Source: Pseudooceanicola antarcticus | Lineage (GTDB): Bacteria; Pseudomonadota; Alphaproteobacteria; Rhodobacterales; Rhodobacteraceae | Assembly (NCBI RefSeq): GCF_900215355.1 | Contig: NZ_OBEA01000001.1 | Span: 310,001-374,000 of the forward strand | Reading direction: 5' to 3' | DNA: 64,000 bases | Shown here: positions 49,808 to 58,596 of the stretch, piece after piece | Layout: every line of letters starts with the position of its first letter | How positions within the stretch are numbered: position 1 is the stretch's first letter | Position numbers and translations under genes: made by a program | The notes under the pieces: generated by a model | What the model was told of the DNA's origin: nothing | Database searches by the model: none | What the model saw: only the letters and a program-made list of their open reading frames with translations

Positions 49808-50959
49808 ATGTCTCTCAATTCCTTCGGTCATCTCTTCCGCGTCACCACCTGGGGCGAAAGCCACGGGCCGGCGCTTGGCGCCACGGTGGATGGCGTGCCT
49901 CCGGGCATCGCGGTGGACCCGGAGCTGCTGCAGTTCTGGCTGGACCGGCGCAAGCCCGGTCAGTCCAAGTACACCACCCAGCGGCGTGAGCCGGACCAGG
50001 TCGAGATCCTCTCGGGCACCTTCGAGGGGCGCTCCACCGGGACGCCGATCCAGCTGATGATCCGCAACACCGACCAGCGGTCGAAGGACTATGGCGATAT
50101 CGCCGAGAAGTTCCGCCCCGGTCACGCCGATATCACCTATTTCCAGAAATACGGCATCCGCGACTACCGCGGCGGCGGGCGCTCTTCGGCGCGCGAAACC
50201 GCGGCCCGTGTCGCCGCCGGGGGCCTGGCCCGTGCCGTGCTGGGCCGCCTCGCCCCCTCGGTCGAGATCAAGGGCTACATGACCCAGGTCGGCCCCCATG
50301 GCATCGACCGCGCCGCCTTCGACGCCGCCCAGATCGAGGAAAACCCCTTCTGGTGCCCCGATGCAGGCGCCGCCCAGACCTGGGCCGACTACCTGGATGG
50401 CTTGCGCAAGAGCGGCAATTCCGTCGGCGCCGTGGTCGAGATCGTGGCGCGTGGCGTGCCCGCGGGCCTTGGCGCCCCGGTCTACGGCAAGCTGGATACC
50501 GACCTGGCCGCCGCGATGATGTCGATCAACGCCGTGAAGGCCGTCGAGATCGGCGAGGGCATGGCCGCCGCCACCCTGACCGGCGAAGAGAACGCCGACG
50601 AGATCTACATGGGCGAGGATGGCCAGCCGGTCTATTCCTCGAACCACGCGGGCGGCATCCTTGGCGGGATCTCGACCGGGCAGGAAATCGTGGTGCGTTT
50701 CGCCGTGAAGCCGACCAGCTCGATCCTGCGCTCGCGCAAGACGATCACCAAGACCGGCGAAGAGACCGAGATCATCACCAAGGGCCGTCACGACCCCTGC
50801 GTCGGCATCCGCGCGGTGCCCGTGGGCGAAGCGATGATGGCCTGCGTGATCCTTGATCACCTGCTGCTGCATCGCGGCCAGATCGGCGACGCGGGCGGCA
50901 AGATCGGCCCGCAAGAGGGAGGCAACCAGGGAGGTCAGGACGAGGGCCCCCTTGGCTAG
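49808..50959 (+). CDS. aroC: Chorismate synthase
   Basis: A 383-residue FMN-dependent enzyme that makes chorismate from EPSP, the last shikimate step. Signatures are [56 protein letters not shown] (in pieces), [16 protein letters not shown] and [15 protein letters not shown]-like [24 protein letters not shown] at 49808 fits family N-termini ([19 protein letters not shown]). The AEC gene starts directly after its stop. Confidence 0.97.
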   Translation: MSLNSFGHLFRVTTWGESHGPALGATVDGVPPGIAVDPELLQFWLDRRKPGQSKYTTQRREPDQVEILSGTFEGRSTGTPIQLMIRNTDQRSKDYGDIAEKFRPGHADITYFQKYGIRDYRGGGRSSARETAARVAAGGLARAVLGRLAPSVEIKGYMTQVGPHGIDRAAFDAAQIEENPFWCPDAGAAQTWADYLDGLRKSGNSVGAVVEIVARGVPAGLGAPVYGKLDTDLAAAMMSINAVKAVEIGEGMAAATLTGEENADEIYMGEDGQPVYSSNHAGGILGGISTGQEIVVRFAVKPTSSILRSRKTITKTGEETEIITKGRHDPCVGIRAVPVGEAMMACVILDHLLLHRGQIGDAGGKIGPQEGGNQGGQDEGPLG

Positions 50960-51907
50960 ATGCTGACCATTCTCACCATTACGTTGCCGATTTTCGGGCT
51001 CATAGCGCTTGGCTATGGGCTTTGCGGGCTGAAGGTCTTCAACGCCGGTGACATCGGGGTGCTGGGCAAGTTCGTCATGCTCGTCGCCCTGCCCGCCCTG
51101 TTGTTCCACGCCACCGCCTCGCGCAGCTTCTCGTCCCTGGTCGATCCCTCCTTCCTGATCCTGCTGACACTGGCGGCGATCTGCACCCAGCTGATCACCT
51201 GGACCCTGCTGCGCCTGCGTGGCGTCGGTCCCGGACGACGGGCCATCGGCACCATGGGTTCGGCCACGCCGAACTCGGCCTTCCTGTCCTTCGCCATCAT
51301 GCAGTTCGTCTTCCCCGAAGAGGCCGCCTCGATCCTGGCGATGAACATGCTGGTCGAGAGCTTCATGCTGCAGCCCGTGGGCCTGACCATGATCGCCTCG
51401 GCCTCGTCGCAGACCCATGGGTTCTCGCCGCTGCGCCGGATCGGAAGCATCGCCCTGTCGGTGCTGAAGCGGCCCTTCATCCTCGCGATCCTCTTCGGCA
51501 CCGTGCTGTCGATCCTGGCGGTGCCGCTGCCCACCGGGCTCGTCAACCTGCTGGAGCTCCTGGCCCGCGCCGCCTCGCCGCTGGCGCTCTTCTTCATCGG
51601 AGGCTCTCTCTACGGGCTCTCGCTGAAGGGCAACCTGGGGCTGGCCGGCTTCATCTCGGCCTGCAAGCTGCTGCTGCATCCGACGGTGGCCTTCCTGCTG
51701 CTGACCATCGCCGGGCTGCTGGCGCTGCCGCTGCCGCCGGGCAACCTCTACCCGGCGCTGATCCTGTCGACGGCGATGCCGGTCTTCGGGATCTTCCCGA
51801 TCATCGCCCAGGGCTCGGGCCATGAAGGTGCGGCGGCGCTGGCCGTCACCATCTCGACCGCGCTGGCCTTCGTGACCCTGACGGTGCTGCTGGCCCTGCT
51901 GGTCTGA
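50960..51907 (+). CDS. AEC-family (auxin-efflux-carrier-like) transporter
   Basis: A 315-residue membrane protein with about ten hydrophobic segments in two inverted five-helix halves, as in the AEC family (malonate, malate or amino-acid derivative carriers). Typical pieces are TLPIFGLIALGYGL at the N-terminus and ALFFIGGSLYGLS in the middle. The substrate is not predictable. The ATG follows the aroC stop without a gap, and a terminator follows. Confidence 0.9.
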   Translation: MLTILTITLPIFGLIALGYGLCGLKVFNAGDIGVLGKFVMLVALPALLFHATASRSFSSLVDPSFLILLTLAAICTQLITWTLLRLRGVGPGRRAIGTMGSATPNSAFLSFAIMQFVFPEEAASILAMNMLVESFMLQPVGLTMIASASSQTHGFSPLRRIGSIALSVLKRPFILAILFGTVLSILAVPLPTGLVNLLELLARAASPLALFFIGGSLYGLSLKGNLGLAGFISACKLLLHPTVAFLLLTIAGLLALPLPPGNLYPALILSTAMPVFGIFPIIAQGSGHEGAAALAVTISTALAFVTLTVLLALLV

Positions 51908-51926
51908 CCCCGTCCCATGGTCCCGC

Positions 51927-51951
51927 CGGCGCCCTGCTCGGGGCGCCGTTT
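51927..51951 (+). terminator. Rho-independent terminator of aroC-AEC
   Basis: CGGCGCCC / GGGCGCCG with a six-base loop followed by TTTGCC, 20 bases after the AEC stop. Confidence 0.75.
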
Positions 51952-52077
51952 GCCTTATGTTAAGACTATGCTCCCAGCATCTGCGGATCAGGGCCGCGCC
52001 TGGCGCGGCTGCGGGATCGGGGGCCGGATGTGGCGGCCCCCCGGGTTCGCGGGCCGCGGCCCGCCAGGAGGGAGATC

Positions 52078-52491
52078 ATGCATATGGCGCATTCGACCGG
52101 ATGGAATGCCGGCGGGACAGGTCCGAGGCAAGAGACCGGGGCCGAAGGCCCGCCGCGCGGGCGGGAGCGCGCGGGCCTCATGGCCGACCTGACCCCCGAG
52201 GGGGACCAGCCGCTTGGCATGGGCCTGATGGCCGTGGCGCTGATGGCAGGGATCGTCGGGCTCAGCTCTGGCTGGTTCGGCGCGCCGCCCGCTGGCGGCA
52301 CCGGACTGGTCCGGGCCTCGCAAAGCCTGCTGCTGGAGCCCGGCACGCCGCGCCCGGCATGGCCCGAGGGCGACCGGCTGGCCGATCGCGCCCCAGGCCC
52401 CGTGCCGGCCGAATTCCTCCACCTCAGCGCCATTCTCCAGGCCACGCCCCCCTCTCGGGCACCCGAGCTCAGGCGTCCATCGAGGCCCTGA
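52078..52491 (+). CDS. Hypothetical membrane-anchored protein
   Basis: A 137-residue protein starting at 52078 behind a good ribosome-binding site (AGGAGGGAG). One hydrophobic segment (GMGLMAVALMAGIVGLSS, about 64-81) is flanked by proline- and glycine-rich text of low complexity. I recognise no family. It overlaps the 3' end of the convergent thioredoxin gene by 23 bases. It could be a real bitopic protein or a fortuitous ORF. Confidence 0.45.
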   Translation: MHMAHSTGWNAGGTGPRQETGAEGPPRGRERAGLMADLTPEGDQPLGMGLMAVALMAGIVGLSSGWFGAPPAGGTGLVRASQSLLLEPGTPRPAWPEGDRLADRAPGPVPAEFLHLSAILQATPPSRAPELRRPSRP

Positions 52492-52891
52492 GCGCGATAT
52501 CCATCAGCTCGCGGATCTTGGCTTCGCGGGTATCCGCGACCAGGCGGCCCAGCTCGTCGTCGCCTTTCAGCACCACCAGGGTCGAGCGACGCGGGATGCG
52601 CATGCGGCTCACCAGTTGCGAGCGGCCGTAGGTATCCCAGTCGACGTTGATGAAGGTGATGTTCTCTTCATAGGACGGGTTCTCGGCCTTGAGCTTGTCC
52701 AGCACGCGCTCCTGGGCGGCGCAGGTGGTACACCAGCTGGCCTTGAAGTCGAGGAAGACGACCTCTCCGGCACCAAGGTGACGGTCGAGGACGCCGGGCT
52801 CGTAGTCCAGCGGCGCAGTGCCGGCGGCCAGCAGGCCCGTGGGGGCCAGGGCGATCGCGCTGGCGGTGGTGATGAAGTGACGGCGGTTCAT
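52469..52891 (-). CDS. Exported thioredoxin-fold protein
   Basis: A 140-residue protein with a twin-arginine-like or Sec signal (MNRRHFITTASAIALAPTGLLAA) and a thioredoxin fold, active site Cys54-Thr-Thr-Cys57 in FLDFKASWCTTCAAQ. It lacks the usual GP between cysteines; the CTTC pair is like that of DsbD C-terminal domains. It lies 13 bases after ccdA, so the two probably pass electrons from the cytoplasm to periplasmic substrates. Confidence 0.9.
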   Translation of the reverse strand: MNRRHFITTASAIALAPTGLLAAGTAPLDYEPGVLDRHLGAGEVVFLDFKASWCTTCAAQERVLDKLKAENPSYEENITFINVDWDTYGRSQLVSRMRIPRRSTLVVLKGDDELGRLVADTREAKIRELMDIALRASMDA

Positions 52892-52904
52892 GGGAACACC
52901 TCCC

Positions 52905-53618
52905 TCAGAAAGCTACGGACAGGTCGAGAAACCAGGGCGGCAGGACGCGCAGCGCCCAGGCCTCGGCCAGGTGATGAAGTCGGAACAGGATGGCGAGGCC
53001 GACGGCGATGAAGAGCACCCCCAGCAGGGGCCGCGCCGTCTGGGCAAAGCGCTGCAGGCCCGCGCGATGCCGCGCCAGAAGACCCCGCGCGCCATAGCCC
53101 AGCCCCAGGATCAGGGTCGAGACCCCGGCGGCGAAGCCCAGCATGATCACGCCCGCGCGCATCAGGCTCTCGCCCGAGGCCGCAAGCGAGATCGCTCCGC
53201 CCAGGGTGGGCCCCACGCAGGGGCTCCAGACCGCGCCCAGAAGCAGGCCGCCCAGGAACTGGCCCCGCGCGCCCGTCGCCTCGATGCGGGTGATACGCTG
53301 ATCGGCACCTGCGGCGATCCCGCCGGTGGCCGAGGCAAAGGCATGGCTGAAGCGCGGCACCAGCAGCACCGCGCCGAAGGCGATCATCAGCGACGCGCCG
53401 ATCTGTCCGACCAGCACCTCGTCGATGCCAAGCGCATAGCCGAAGCCCGAGACCAGCAGCCCGAGGCTGACGAAGGACAGGCTCATCCCCGCCGCCAGCG
53501 CCAGCGGGCCACGGGGGCTGGCCTGAAGGGCCGAGCCCAGCACGATGGGCAGCACCGGCAGGACGCAGGGGTTGATCAGGGTCAGCAGCCCGGCGAGATA
53601 TGCGAAGACGATCTCCAT
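52905..53618 (-). CDS. ccdA: CcdA-type cytochrome c biogenesis/thiol-transfer protein
   Basis: A 237-residue inner-membrane protein with six predicted helices and the two redox cysteines in NPCVLPVLP (Cys18) and SPCVGPTLGG (Cys134). CcdA/DsbD-beta proteins move reducing power across the membrane. The adjacent exported thioredoxin is its likely partner. A perfect hairpin GGGCGG-CAATTTA-CCGCCC ends directly before the ATG at 53618; an in-frame TTG at 53639 is an alternative start. Confidence 0.92.
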   Translation of the reverse strand: MEIVFAYLAGLLTLINPCVLPVLPIVLGSALQASPRGPLALAAGMSLSFVSLGLLVSGFGYALGIDEVLVGQIGASLMIAFGAVLLVPRFSHAFASATGGIAAGADQRITRIEATGARGQFLGGLLLGAVWSPCVGPTLGGAISLAASGESLMRAGVIMLGFAAGVSTLILGLGYGARGLLARHRAGLQRFAQTARPLLGVLFIAVGLAILFRLHHLAEAWALRVLPPWFLDLSVAF

Positions 53619-53637
53619 GGGCGGTAAATTGCCGCCC
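53619..53637 (-). promoter_or_regulatory. Hairpin immediately upstream of ccdA
   Basis: GGGCGG-CAATTTA-CCGCCC, six perfect pairs, ends at the base before the ccdA ATG and covers the place where a ribosome-binding site is expected. It could limit ccdA translation. Confidence 0.45.
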
Positions 53638-53689
53638 AATGCCCCTCACTGTCATCCGAACTCTGCGTGAGAATCCGGCGGCAAATGTT

Positions 53690-54043
53690 TCAGACTGACT
53701 GCCGCACCGCTGCGGTTTCGGGGTTGCCGGTGTTCGGCGTGCCGGCGGGCTCGATCAGCAGCAGATGCGCCTCTTCGCGGGCGAAGGGGCAATGTTCGAC
53801 GCCCTTGGGCACCACGAACATCTCGCCTTCGCGCAGGGTGACGGTGCGGTCGCGCATGCGGATCTCGATCTCTCCCTTCAGGACGAGGAAGAAGTCATCG
53901 GTGTCGGCGTGGGAATGCCAGGTGAATTCCCCCTGCACCTTCACCACCATCACGTCATGGCCGTTGAAGCTGGCAACGCCGCGCGGCGACCAGTGCTCAT
54001 CGAAGAGCGAGAGTTTCCGGGCAAGGTTCACGGCGTCGGTCAT
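53690..54043 (-). CDS. Cupin-domain protein
   Basis: A 117-residue single cupin. Metal ligands are expected from FTWHSHADTDDFFLVLKGEIEI (two histidines and acidic residues) and VPKGVEHCPF (histidine). Function is unknown. ATG at 54043 lies one base after the EamA stop, so it is the second gene of an EamA-cupin operon. Confidence 0.9.
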   Translation of the reverse strand: MTDAVNLARKLSLFDEHWSPRGVASFNGHDVMVVKVQGEFTWHSHADTDDFFLVLKGEIEIRMRDRTVTLREGEMFVVPKGVEHCPFAREEAHLLLIEPAGTPNTGNPETAAVRQSV

Positions 54044-54044
54044 G

Positions 54045-54944
54045 TCATTCTCCTGCGGTCTTGAGCGGCGCGGCAACCACCGCGGGCTGCTTGGACAATT
54101 GCACCGCCAGGATCCCCGCCGCAACGATCGCGACGCCCAGGATGTCCAGCGGCCCCACCTTTTCGCCCAGCACCACGGCGGCGACAAGCACGCCGAAGAA
54201 GGGGTTGAGGAAGTGGAAGGTCGCCGCCTTCACCGCGCCGATGCGACCGACGAGGACGAACCACAGGAAGGTCGCGGCCACGCCGGGGATCAGCACCGTG
54301 TAGGAGAAGGCCAGCACCAGCGACAGGTCCCAGCTGACCGCCCAGGTCTCGACGAAGGGCGAGACCACGCCAAGGCAGGCCGCGCCGACCAGCATCTGCA
54401 GCCCGACGACCATCAGCACATTGCCCCCGGACGAGGCCCCGCGCGCCGAAAGCGTGGCCACGGAAAGCGCCGCCGTGCCCAGCACGCAGATCGCCACGCC
54501 CAGCAGATCCGCGCCGCCCGACAGCCGCGTGCCCATGATCAGCCCGGCCCCGATGACACCCAGGACAAGGCCCCCGACGGCCATGGGCCGCAGCTTCTCG
54601 CCCAGCACCAGCCAGCCGAAGAGGCCGACCATCAGCGGCATGGTCGAGGCGATGATCGAGGCCAGCGAGGCTTCGATCCACTGCATGGCGACGAAGAAGA
54701 GACCGAGGTAGAGCGCGTTCTGGCAGACCCCGAAGATCAGCGTTGCCTTCCACTGGCCACGGGTCAGGCGCAGCTTCTGGCCAAGCGCCCAGGCCAGGCC
54801 CATGGCGATGACGCCCGAGATCAGGAAACGCGCCGAAAGCGAGAGCAGCGGCGGGGCGTGCTCGACGATGATCCGGGCCGAGGTGAAGGCGCTGGACCAC
54901 ATCAGCACGAAGGTGATGCCCATGATGATCGCGCGAATGTCCAT
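54045..54944 (-). CDS. EamA-family (DMT superfamily) transporter
   Basis: A 299-residue membrane protein with ten helices in two EamA repeats: TFVLMWSSAFTSARIIVEHAPPLLSLSARFLISG and the second repeat ending FLNPFFGVLVAAVVLGEKVGPLDILGVAIVAAGI (in pieces). Family members export amino acids or metabolites. The substrate is unknown; the co-transcribed cupin does not clarify it. Divergent from marR across 272 bases. Confidence 0.92.
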   Translation of the reverse strand: MDIRAIIMGITFVLMWSSAFTSARIIVEHAPPLLSLSARFLISGVIAMGLAWALGQKLRLTRGQWKATLIFGVCQNALYLGLFFVAMQWIEASLASIIASTMPLMVGLFGWLVLGEKLRPMAVGGLVLGVIGAGLIMGTRLSGGADLLGVAICVLGTAALSVATLSARGASSGGNVLMVVGLQMLVGAACLGVVSPFVETWAVSWDLSLVLAFSYTVLIPGVAATFLWFVLVGRIGAVKAATFHFLNPFFGVLVAAVVLGEKVGPLDILGVAIVAAGILAVQLSKQPAVVAAPLKTAGE

Positions 54945-55145
54945 CTGCCGCTCCTGTCTTCAAACTGGCCTCCGGGATATGCCAGATCACGGCGACGGGG
55001 GAACCCCTCTGGCCGGGCAGCTGCCATGCAGTCGCGGCAGAGCCGTCATGTCAATTTCGCACAGCCGCAGACTTTTCTCATTTATTTCAGCACCTTGGGA
55101 ATCTTACCGGACGCATGCTCAACAGCGGCCCCGGACGGAAATTAC

Positions 55146-55173
55146 TTGAATGATCAGCACATGCATTTAATTA
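55146..55173 (+). promoter_or_regulatory. Putative marR promoter
   Basis: TTGAAT (55146-55151) and TAATTA (55168-55173) are 16 bases apart and lie about 45 bases before the marR start in an AT-rich stretch unusual for this window. The -10 element runs into the first operator palindrome. Confidence 0.5.
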
Positions 55174-55197
55174 GACTGCTAACCATTAGCCTGCTAA
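55171..55197. promoter_or_regulatory. Twin palindromic operator of the marR operon
   Basis: Two 12-bp near-identical palindromes, TTAGACTGCTAA (55171-55182) and TTAGCCTGCTAA (55186-55197), lie 15 bp centre to centre between the presumed -10 and the marR start. This is a typical position for autorepression by a MarR dimer; the sites probably bind the product of the next gene. Confidence 0.65.
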
Positions 55198-55216
55198 TCA
55201 AATCAAGGCACCCGCC

Positions 55217-55678
55217 ATGACCCAGCCCAAGATGCCGCATTCGATCACCCTGACAAGCACCCGGCTCAGCCGTGCAATGCGCAAGTGCTATGACGCCCTG
55301 GCCCGCCAGCGCGGGATCTCCTACGCGCGGATGGAAGCGCTGCTGGTGATCCGCAACCAGGAGGGCCTCAGCCAAACCGAGCTGGCCGAGCGCCTGATGA
55401 TCGAGACCCCGACCCTGAATCGTACCCTCGACGGGCTGGAGCGCGACGGCTACGTCGCCCGCCTTGCCGACAAGGCCGACAAGCGTATCCGCCGGGTGGT
55501 GCTGACCGAGAGCGCCCGCGCCGAGGCCGATGAGCTGACCGCCTTCTCTGCCGGTCTGCGCGATGCGCTGGTGGCGGGCATCCCCGAGGCAGAGCTCGAT
55601 GCCGCCGAGGCGACGCTGGACAAGATCTTTGCCAACCTCGACCGGCTCTCCAGGGCAAAGGGCCGGGACAATGGCTGA
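55217..55678 (+). CDS. MarR-family transcriptional regulator
   Basis: A 153-residue winged-helix protein: ISYARMEALLVIRNQEGLSQTELAERLMIETPTLNRTLDGLERDGYVARLADKADKRIRRVVLTESA (in pieces) includes the recognition helix and the D-x-R-DKR wing. It probably represses its own operon with the efflux genes. It overlaps the MFS gene by eight bases. Confidence 0.93.
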   Translation: MTQPKMPHSITLTSTRLSRAMRKCYDALARQRGISYARMEALLVIRNQEGLSQTELAERLMIETPTLNRTLDGLERDGYVARLADKADKRIRRVVLTESARAEADELTAFSAGLRDALVAGIPEAELDAAEATLDKIFANLDRLSRAKGRDNG

Positions 55679-57302
55679 GACAACACCGCCGGCATCCCCC
55701 TCCGCCGCGCCCGGCATGGGCGAGGCCGAGGTGCAGCACCCGCCGCTGCGGATCGCCGCCTTCCTCTTCGCCGGAGCGCTGATCGCCATCAGCCAGTCAC
55801 TGGGCCAAGGTTTCCTGCTGGCCAATTCCGGCCAGATCGCCGGAGAGATCGGCGCCACCCAGACCCAGGCCATATGGCTGACCGTCGCCTACATGGCGCC
55901 GCGCGCCTCGCTGCCGGTCCTGCTGATCAAGATCCGCACCCAATACGGCCTGCGCCGCTTCGCCGAGGTCGGCATCCTGGCCTATGTGGTCACCGCGCTG
56001 CTTGGTTTCTTCATCTCGGACCTGCAATCGGCCATCGCCATGGAACTGCTGGCCGGTATCGCCGCCGCGCCGCTGTCGAGCCTCGCCTTCCTCTACATGC
56101 TGGAAACCCTGCCGACGAAGGCCAAGCTTTCGGTCGGTCTCTGCGGCGCGCTGACGCTGATCATGCTGGGCAGTAGCCTGGCGCGTGTGATCTCTCCGCC
56201 ACTGTGGGAGCTCGGCGGCTGGCAGGCGCTGAAGTTCTTCGACTTGGGGATGATCCTGCTGGCGCTGCCCTTCATCCTCTACCTGCCCCTGGGCCACCAG
56301 CCGCGCGAGAAGGTGATCTCGGGCAAGGACCTGCTGTCCTATGCGCTGATCGCCGCAGGCTTTGCCGGCATCACGGCGGTTTTCGCCTGGGGCACGGTGC
56401 ATTGGTGGGCCCAGACCCCCTGGCTGGGCCTGGTGCTGGCCGGGTCGCTGGCGGTGCTGACCCTGGCCGCGGTGATCGAGCTCGGCCGCGAAGCGCCGCT
56501 GCTCGACATCCGCTGGCTGGCCTCGCCGCAGATCCTGCATCTGACGGCGGTGCTTCTGCTCTTCCGTATCGTGCTGTCGGAACAGAGCACGGGCGCGCCG
56601 GGGCTGTTCCAGTCCCTCGGCATGGGCGCCTGGCAGCTGCGCGGCCTCTTCGCGGTGATCGTCGCGGCCAGCCTTGCCGGCGGTGTCGCCTGCGCGCTGG
56701 CCATCGGCCCGAAGACCGTGCCGCTGATCCATGCGCTGGCCCTGGCGCTGATCGCCACGGGCGCCTTCCTCGACAGCCAGTCGACGGTGCTGACCCGCCC
56801 CGCCGATCTCTACCTCAGCCAGGGCATGATCGCCTTCGCCGGCGCCATCTTCCTGCCCTCGGCCATGGCCATCGGCCTGATGCTGGCGCTGCAGAAGGGG
56901 CCGCAATACCTGCTGAGCTTCATCATCGTCTTCCTGTCGACGCAAAGCCTTGGCGGCATCATCGGCTCGGGCCTCTTCCGCAGCTTCATCCGCCTGCGCG
57001 CCTCGCACCACGGGGCCGCCCTGAAAGAGCAGCTGCTGGCCGGTGATCCCGCCGTCACCCAGCTGATCGCGGGGCTGAGCCGCGGGCTCTCGACCCAGAC
57101 CACCGATGCCGGCGCGATGCAGGCCGGTGCGGTGCAGCTCATCGGTTCCGAGCTGACGTCCCAGGCCACGGTGCTGGCCTACAACGATGCCTTCCTGCTG
57201 CTCGGCGCCGTGGCGACGGCAGCGCTTCTCCTCCTTCTCATCCACCTGGCCTGGCTGATCCGCAGCCGTGCCACGGGCGCCGAAGCGCCCGCTCAAGCCT
57301 GA
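55671..57302 (+). CDS. MFS transporter, DHA2/EmrB-like
   Basis: A 543-residue protein with about 14 predicted helices, typical of the EmrB/DHA2 drug:proton antiporters. Conserved type pieces are IGATQTQAIWLTVAYM and LGGIIGSGLFRSFI. The charged motif A loop is less canonical than in EmrB (LIKIRTQYGLRRFAEVG). With the HlyD partner it would form a tripartite pump with an outer-membrane channel not encoded here. Substrate unknown. Ten bases separate it from the HlyD gene. Confidence 0.9.
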   Translation: MAETTPPASPSAAPGMGEAEVQHPPLRIAAFLFAGALIAISQSLGQGFLLANSGQIAGEIGATQTQAIWLTVAYMAPRASLPVLLIKIRTQYGLRRFAEVGILAYVVTALLGFFISDLQSAIAMELLAGIAAAPLSSLAFLYMLETLPTKAKLSVGLCGALTLIMLGSSLARVISPPLWELGGWQALKFFDLGMILLALPFILYLPLGHQPREKVISGKDLLSYALIAAGFAGITAVFAWGTVHWWAQTPWLGLVLAGSLAVLTLAAVIELGREAPLLDIRWLASPQILHLTAVLLLFRIVLSEQSTGAPGLFQSLGMGAWQLRGLFAVIVAASLAGGVACALAIGPKTVPLIHALALALIATGAFLDSQSTVLTRPADLYLSQGMIAFAGAIFLPSAMAIGLMLALQKGPQYLLSFIIVFLSTQSLGGIIGSGLFRSFIRLRASHHGAALKEQLLAGDPAVTQLIAGLSRGLSTQTTDAGAMQAGAVQLIGSELTSQATVLAYNDAFLLLGAVATAALLLLLIHLAWLIRSRATGAEAPAQA

Positions 57303-57311
57303 GGTCCCCCC

Positions 57312-58355
57312 ATGTCCCTCCTGAAGAAATCGAAACACGCCCTGGTCATCCTGCTGCTCGGCTGCGCCGGGCTGGGCTTTGTCCTTTACGCCTGGCAGCT
57401 GCCGCCCTTCGACAGCCATGTCGCCCGGACCGAGAACGCCTATATCCGGGGCCAGGTCACCGCCATCGCGCCGCAGCTCTCGGGCCATGTCACCGAGGTC
57501 GCCGTGCAGGACTTCCAGCAGGTCGAGGCCGGAGACGTCCTGGTCCGTCTCGATGACCGCAAGCTGAAAGAAGCCGTGGCCAAGGCCACCGCCGCGCTGG
57601 ACAGCGCCCGCGCCAGCCTGCAGGGCAACGCCCAGGCGATCCGCTCGGCCGAAGCCACCGTCACCGCCCGCCGCGCGGCCCTTGCCTCGGCCGAGGCACA
57701 GCTGGCCGTGGCGCAAAGCTCCTGGGATCGCTACGCCCGGCTGAAAGAGCACGAGGTCGTCTCGGCCAGCGCCTTCGACCAGGCGGAGCTCTCGCTGAAA
57801 CAGGCCCAGGCCGCCGTCGACCAGGCCCATAGCGCCATCGCCGTGGCAGAGGAAAGCGTCGCCGGCGCCCGGCTGCAAAGCAGCGCGCTCGCGGCCTCGG
57901 TCGCCTCGGCGGAGGCCTCTCTCGAGCTGGCCCGGATCGACCTCGGCAACGCGGTGGTGCGGGCGCCCGAAAGCGGCAGGCTGGGCCAGGTCTCGGTGCG
58001 GGTAGGCCAGTTCGTCACCGCCGGCAGCACCCTGATGTCCCACGTGGCGCCGCAGACCTGGGTCATCGCCAACCTGCGCGAAACCCAGGTCGGCGGAATA
58101 CTGCCGGGCCAGCGCGTCAGCTTCACCGTCGACGCCTTGGGGCACGAGACCTTCCACGGCGCGGTCGAGCGTTTCTCGCCCGCGACCGGCTCCGAGTTCT
58201 CGGTCCTCGCGGCCTCGAACGCCACCGGCAACTTCACCAAGGTGGCGCAGCGGGTGCCGGTCAGGATCTCGATCGACCCCGGCCAGCCCGACCTCGAGAA
58301 ACTGGTTCCCGGCCTCTCGGTCGTGGTCGAGATCGAACGGACCTCGGCAGGCTGA
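57312..58355 (+). CDS. HlyD/EmrA-type membrane fusion protein
   Basis: A 347-residue periplasmic adaptor: one N-terminal helix (ALVILLLGCAGLGFVLYAW), biotinyl-lipoyl half AYIRGQVTAIAPQLSGHVTEVAVQDFQQVEAGDVLVRLDD (in pieces), an alanine-rich coiled-coil hairpin (about 95-200), the second lipoyl half VRAPESGRLGQVSVRVGQFV, and the beta-barrel RQVGGILPGQRVSFTVD-like region. It pairs with the preceding MFS protein. Last gene of marR-MFS-HlyD. Confidence 0.93.
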   Translation: MSLLKKSKHALVILLLGCAGLGFVLYAWQLPPFDSHVARTENAYIRGQVTAIAPQLSGHVTEVAVQDFQQVEAGDVLVRLDDRKLKEAVAKATAALDSARASLQGNAQAIRSAEATVTARRAALASAEAQLAVAQSSWDRYARLKEHEVVSASAFDQAELSLKQAQAAVDQAHSAIAVAEESVAGARLQSSALAASVASAEASLELARIDLGNAVVRAPESGRLGQVSVRVGQFVTAGSTLMSHVAPQTWVIANLRETQVGGILPGQRVSFTVDALGHETFHGAVERFSPATGSEFSVLAASNATGNFTKVAQRVPVRISIDPGQPDLEKLVPGLSVVVEIERTSAG

Positions 58356-58400
58356 CCGAGCTGGGAGGGGCGGTGACGCCGGGCACCGCCCCCTGCCCCC

Positions 58401-58464
58401 ATCCGATGGCTGAAAATACTGCGGGGGGAGGGGCTTCGCAGAAGCGCCGGGGGGCAGAGCCCCC
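58401..58464. repeat. Bipartite palindromic intergenic repeat, copy 8
   Basis: One arm (CCGATGGCTGAAAATACTGC, within 58401-58422), and after 26 bases the hairpin GGGGGGCAGAGCCCCC at 58449-58464. Located between the convergent HlyD and HU genes. Confidence 0.78.
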
Positions 58465-58537
58465 AACCCGGCCTCGGCATGGGCACAACGCCCGAGGCCC
58501 AAAGGCCCAAATACCAACCATCTGATCAAAAAGAAAA

Positions 58538-58559
58538 AAGGCTGCCCAAGGGCAGCCTT
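58538..58559 (-). terminator. Rho-independent terminator of the HU gene
   Basis: AAGGCTGCCC / GGGCAGCCTT, ten perfect pairs with a two-base centre, followed on the minus strand by TTTTTTCTTTTT. The strongest terminator in the window. Confidence 0.93.
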
Positions 58560-58596
58560 CGATCACTGTTCCTGGCTTAGGCCGGAACGGAACCGA

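Noticed and set aside
49610-51823. A 737-codon minus-strand frame opposite aroC and the AEC gene
   Set aside because: Repetitive arginine/glutamine/glycine composition, antisense to chorismate synthase and the AEC transporter, no ribosome-binding site.
55797-58529. A 910-codon open frame on the minus strand across the MFS and HlyD genes
   Set aside because: It spans two well-supported genes in antisense and reads as arginine-, glycine- and glutamine-rich text. This is an expected artefact of high GC at third positions.
58261-58566. A small minus-strand ORF between the HlyD and HU genes
   Set aside because: It covers the dispersed repeat and antisense of HlyD, with no ribosome-binding site or recognisable domain.
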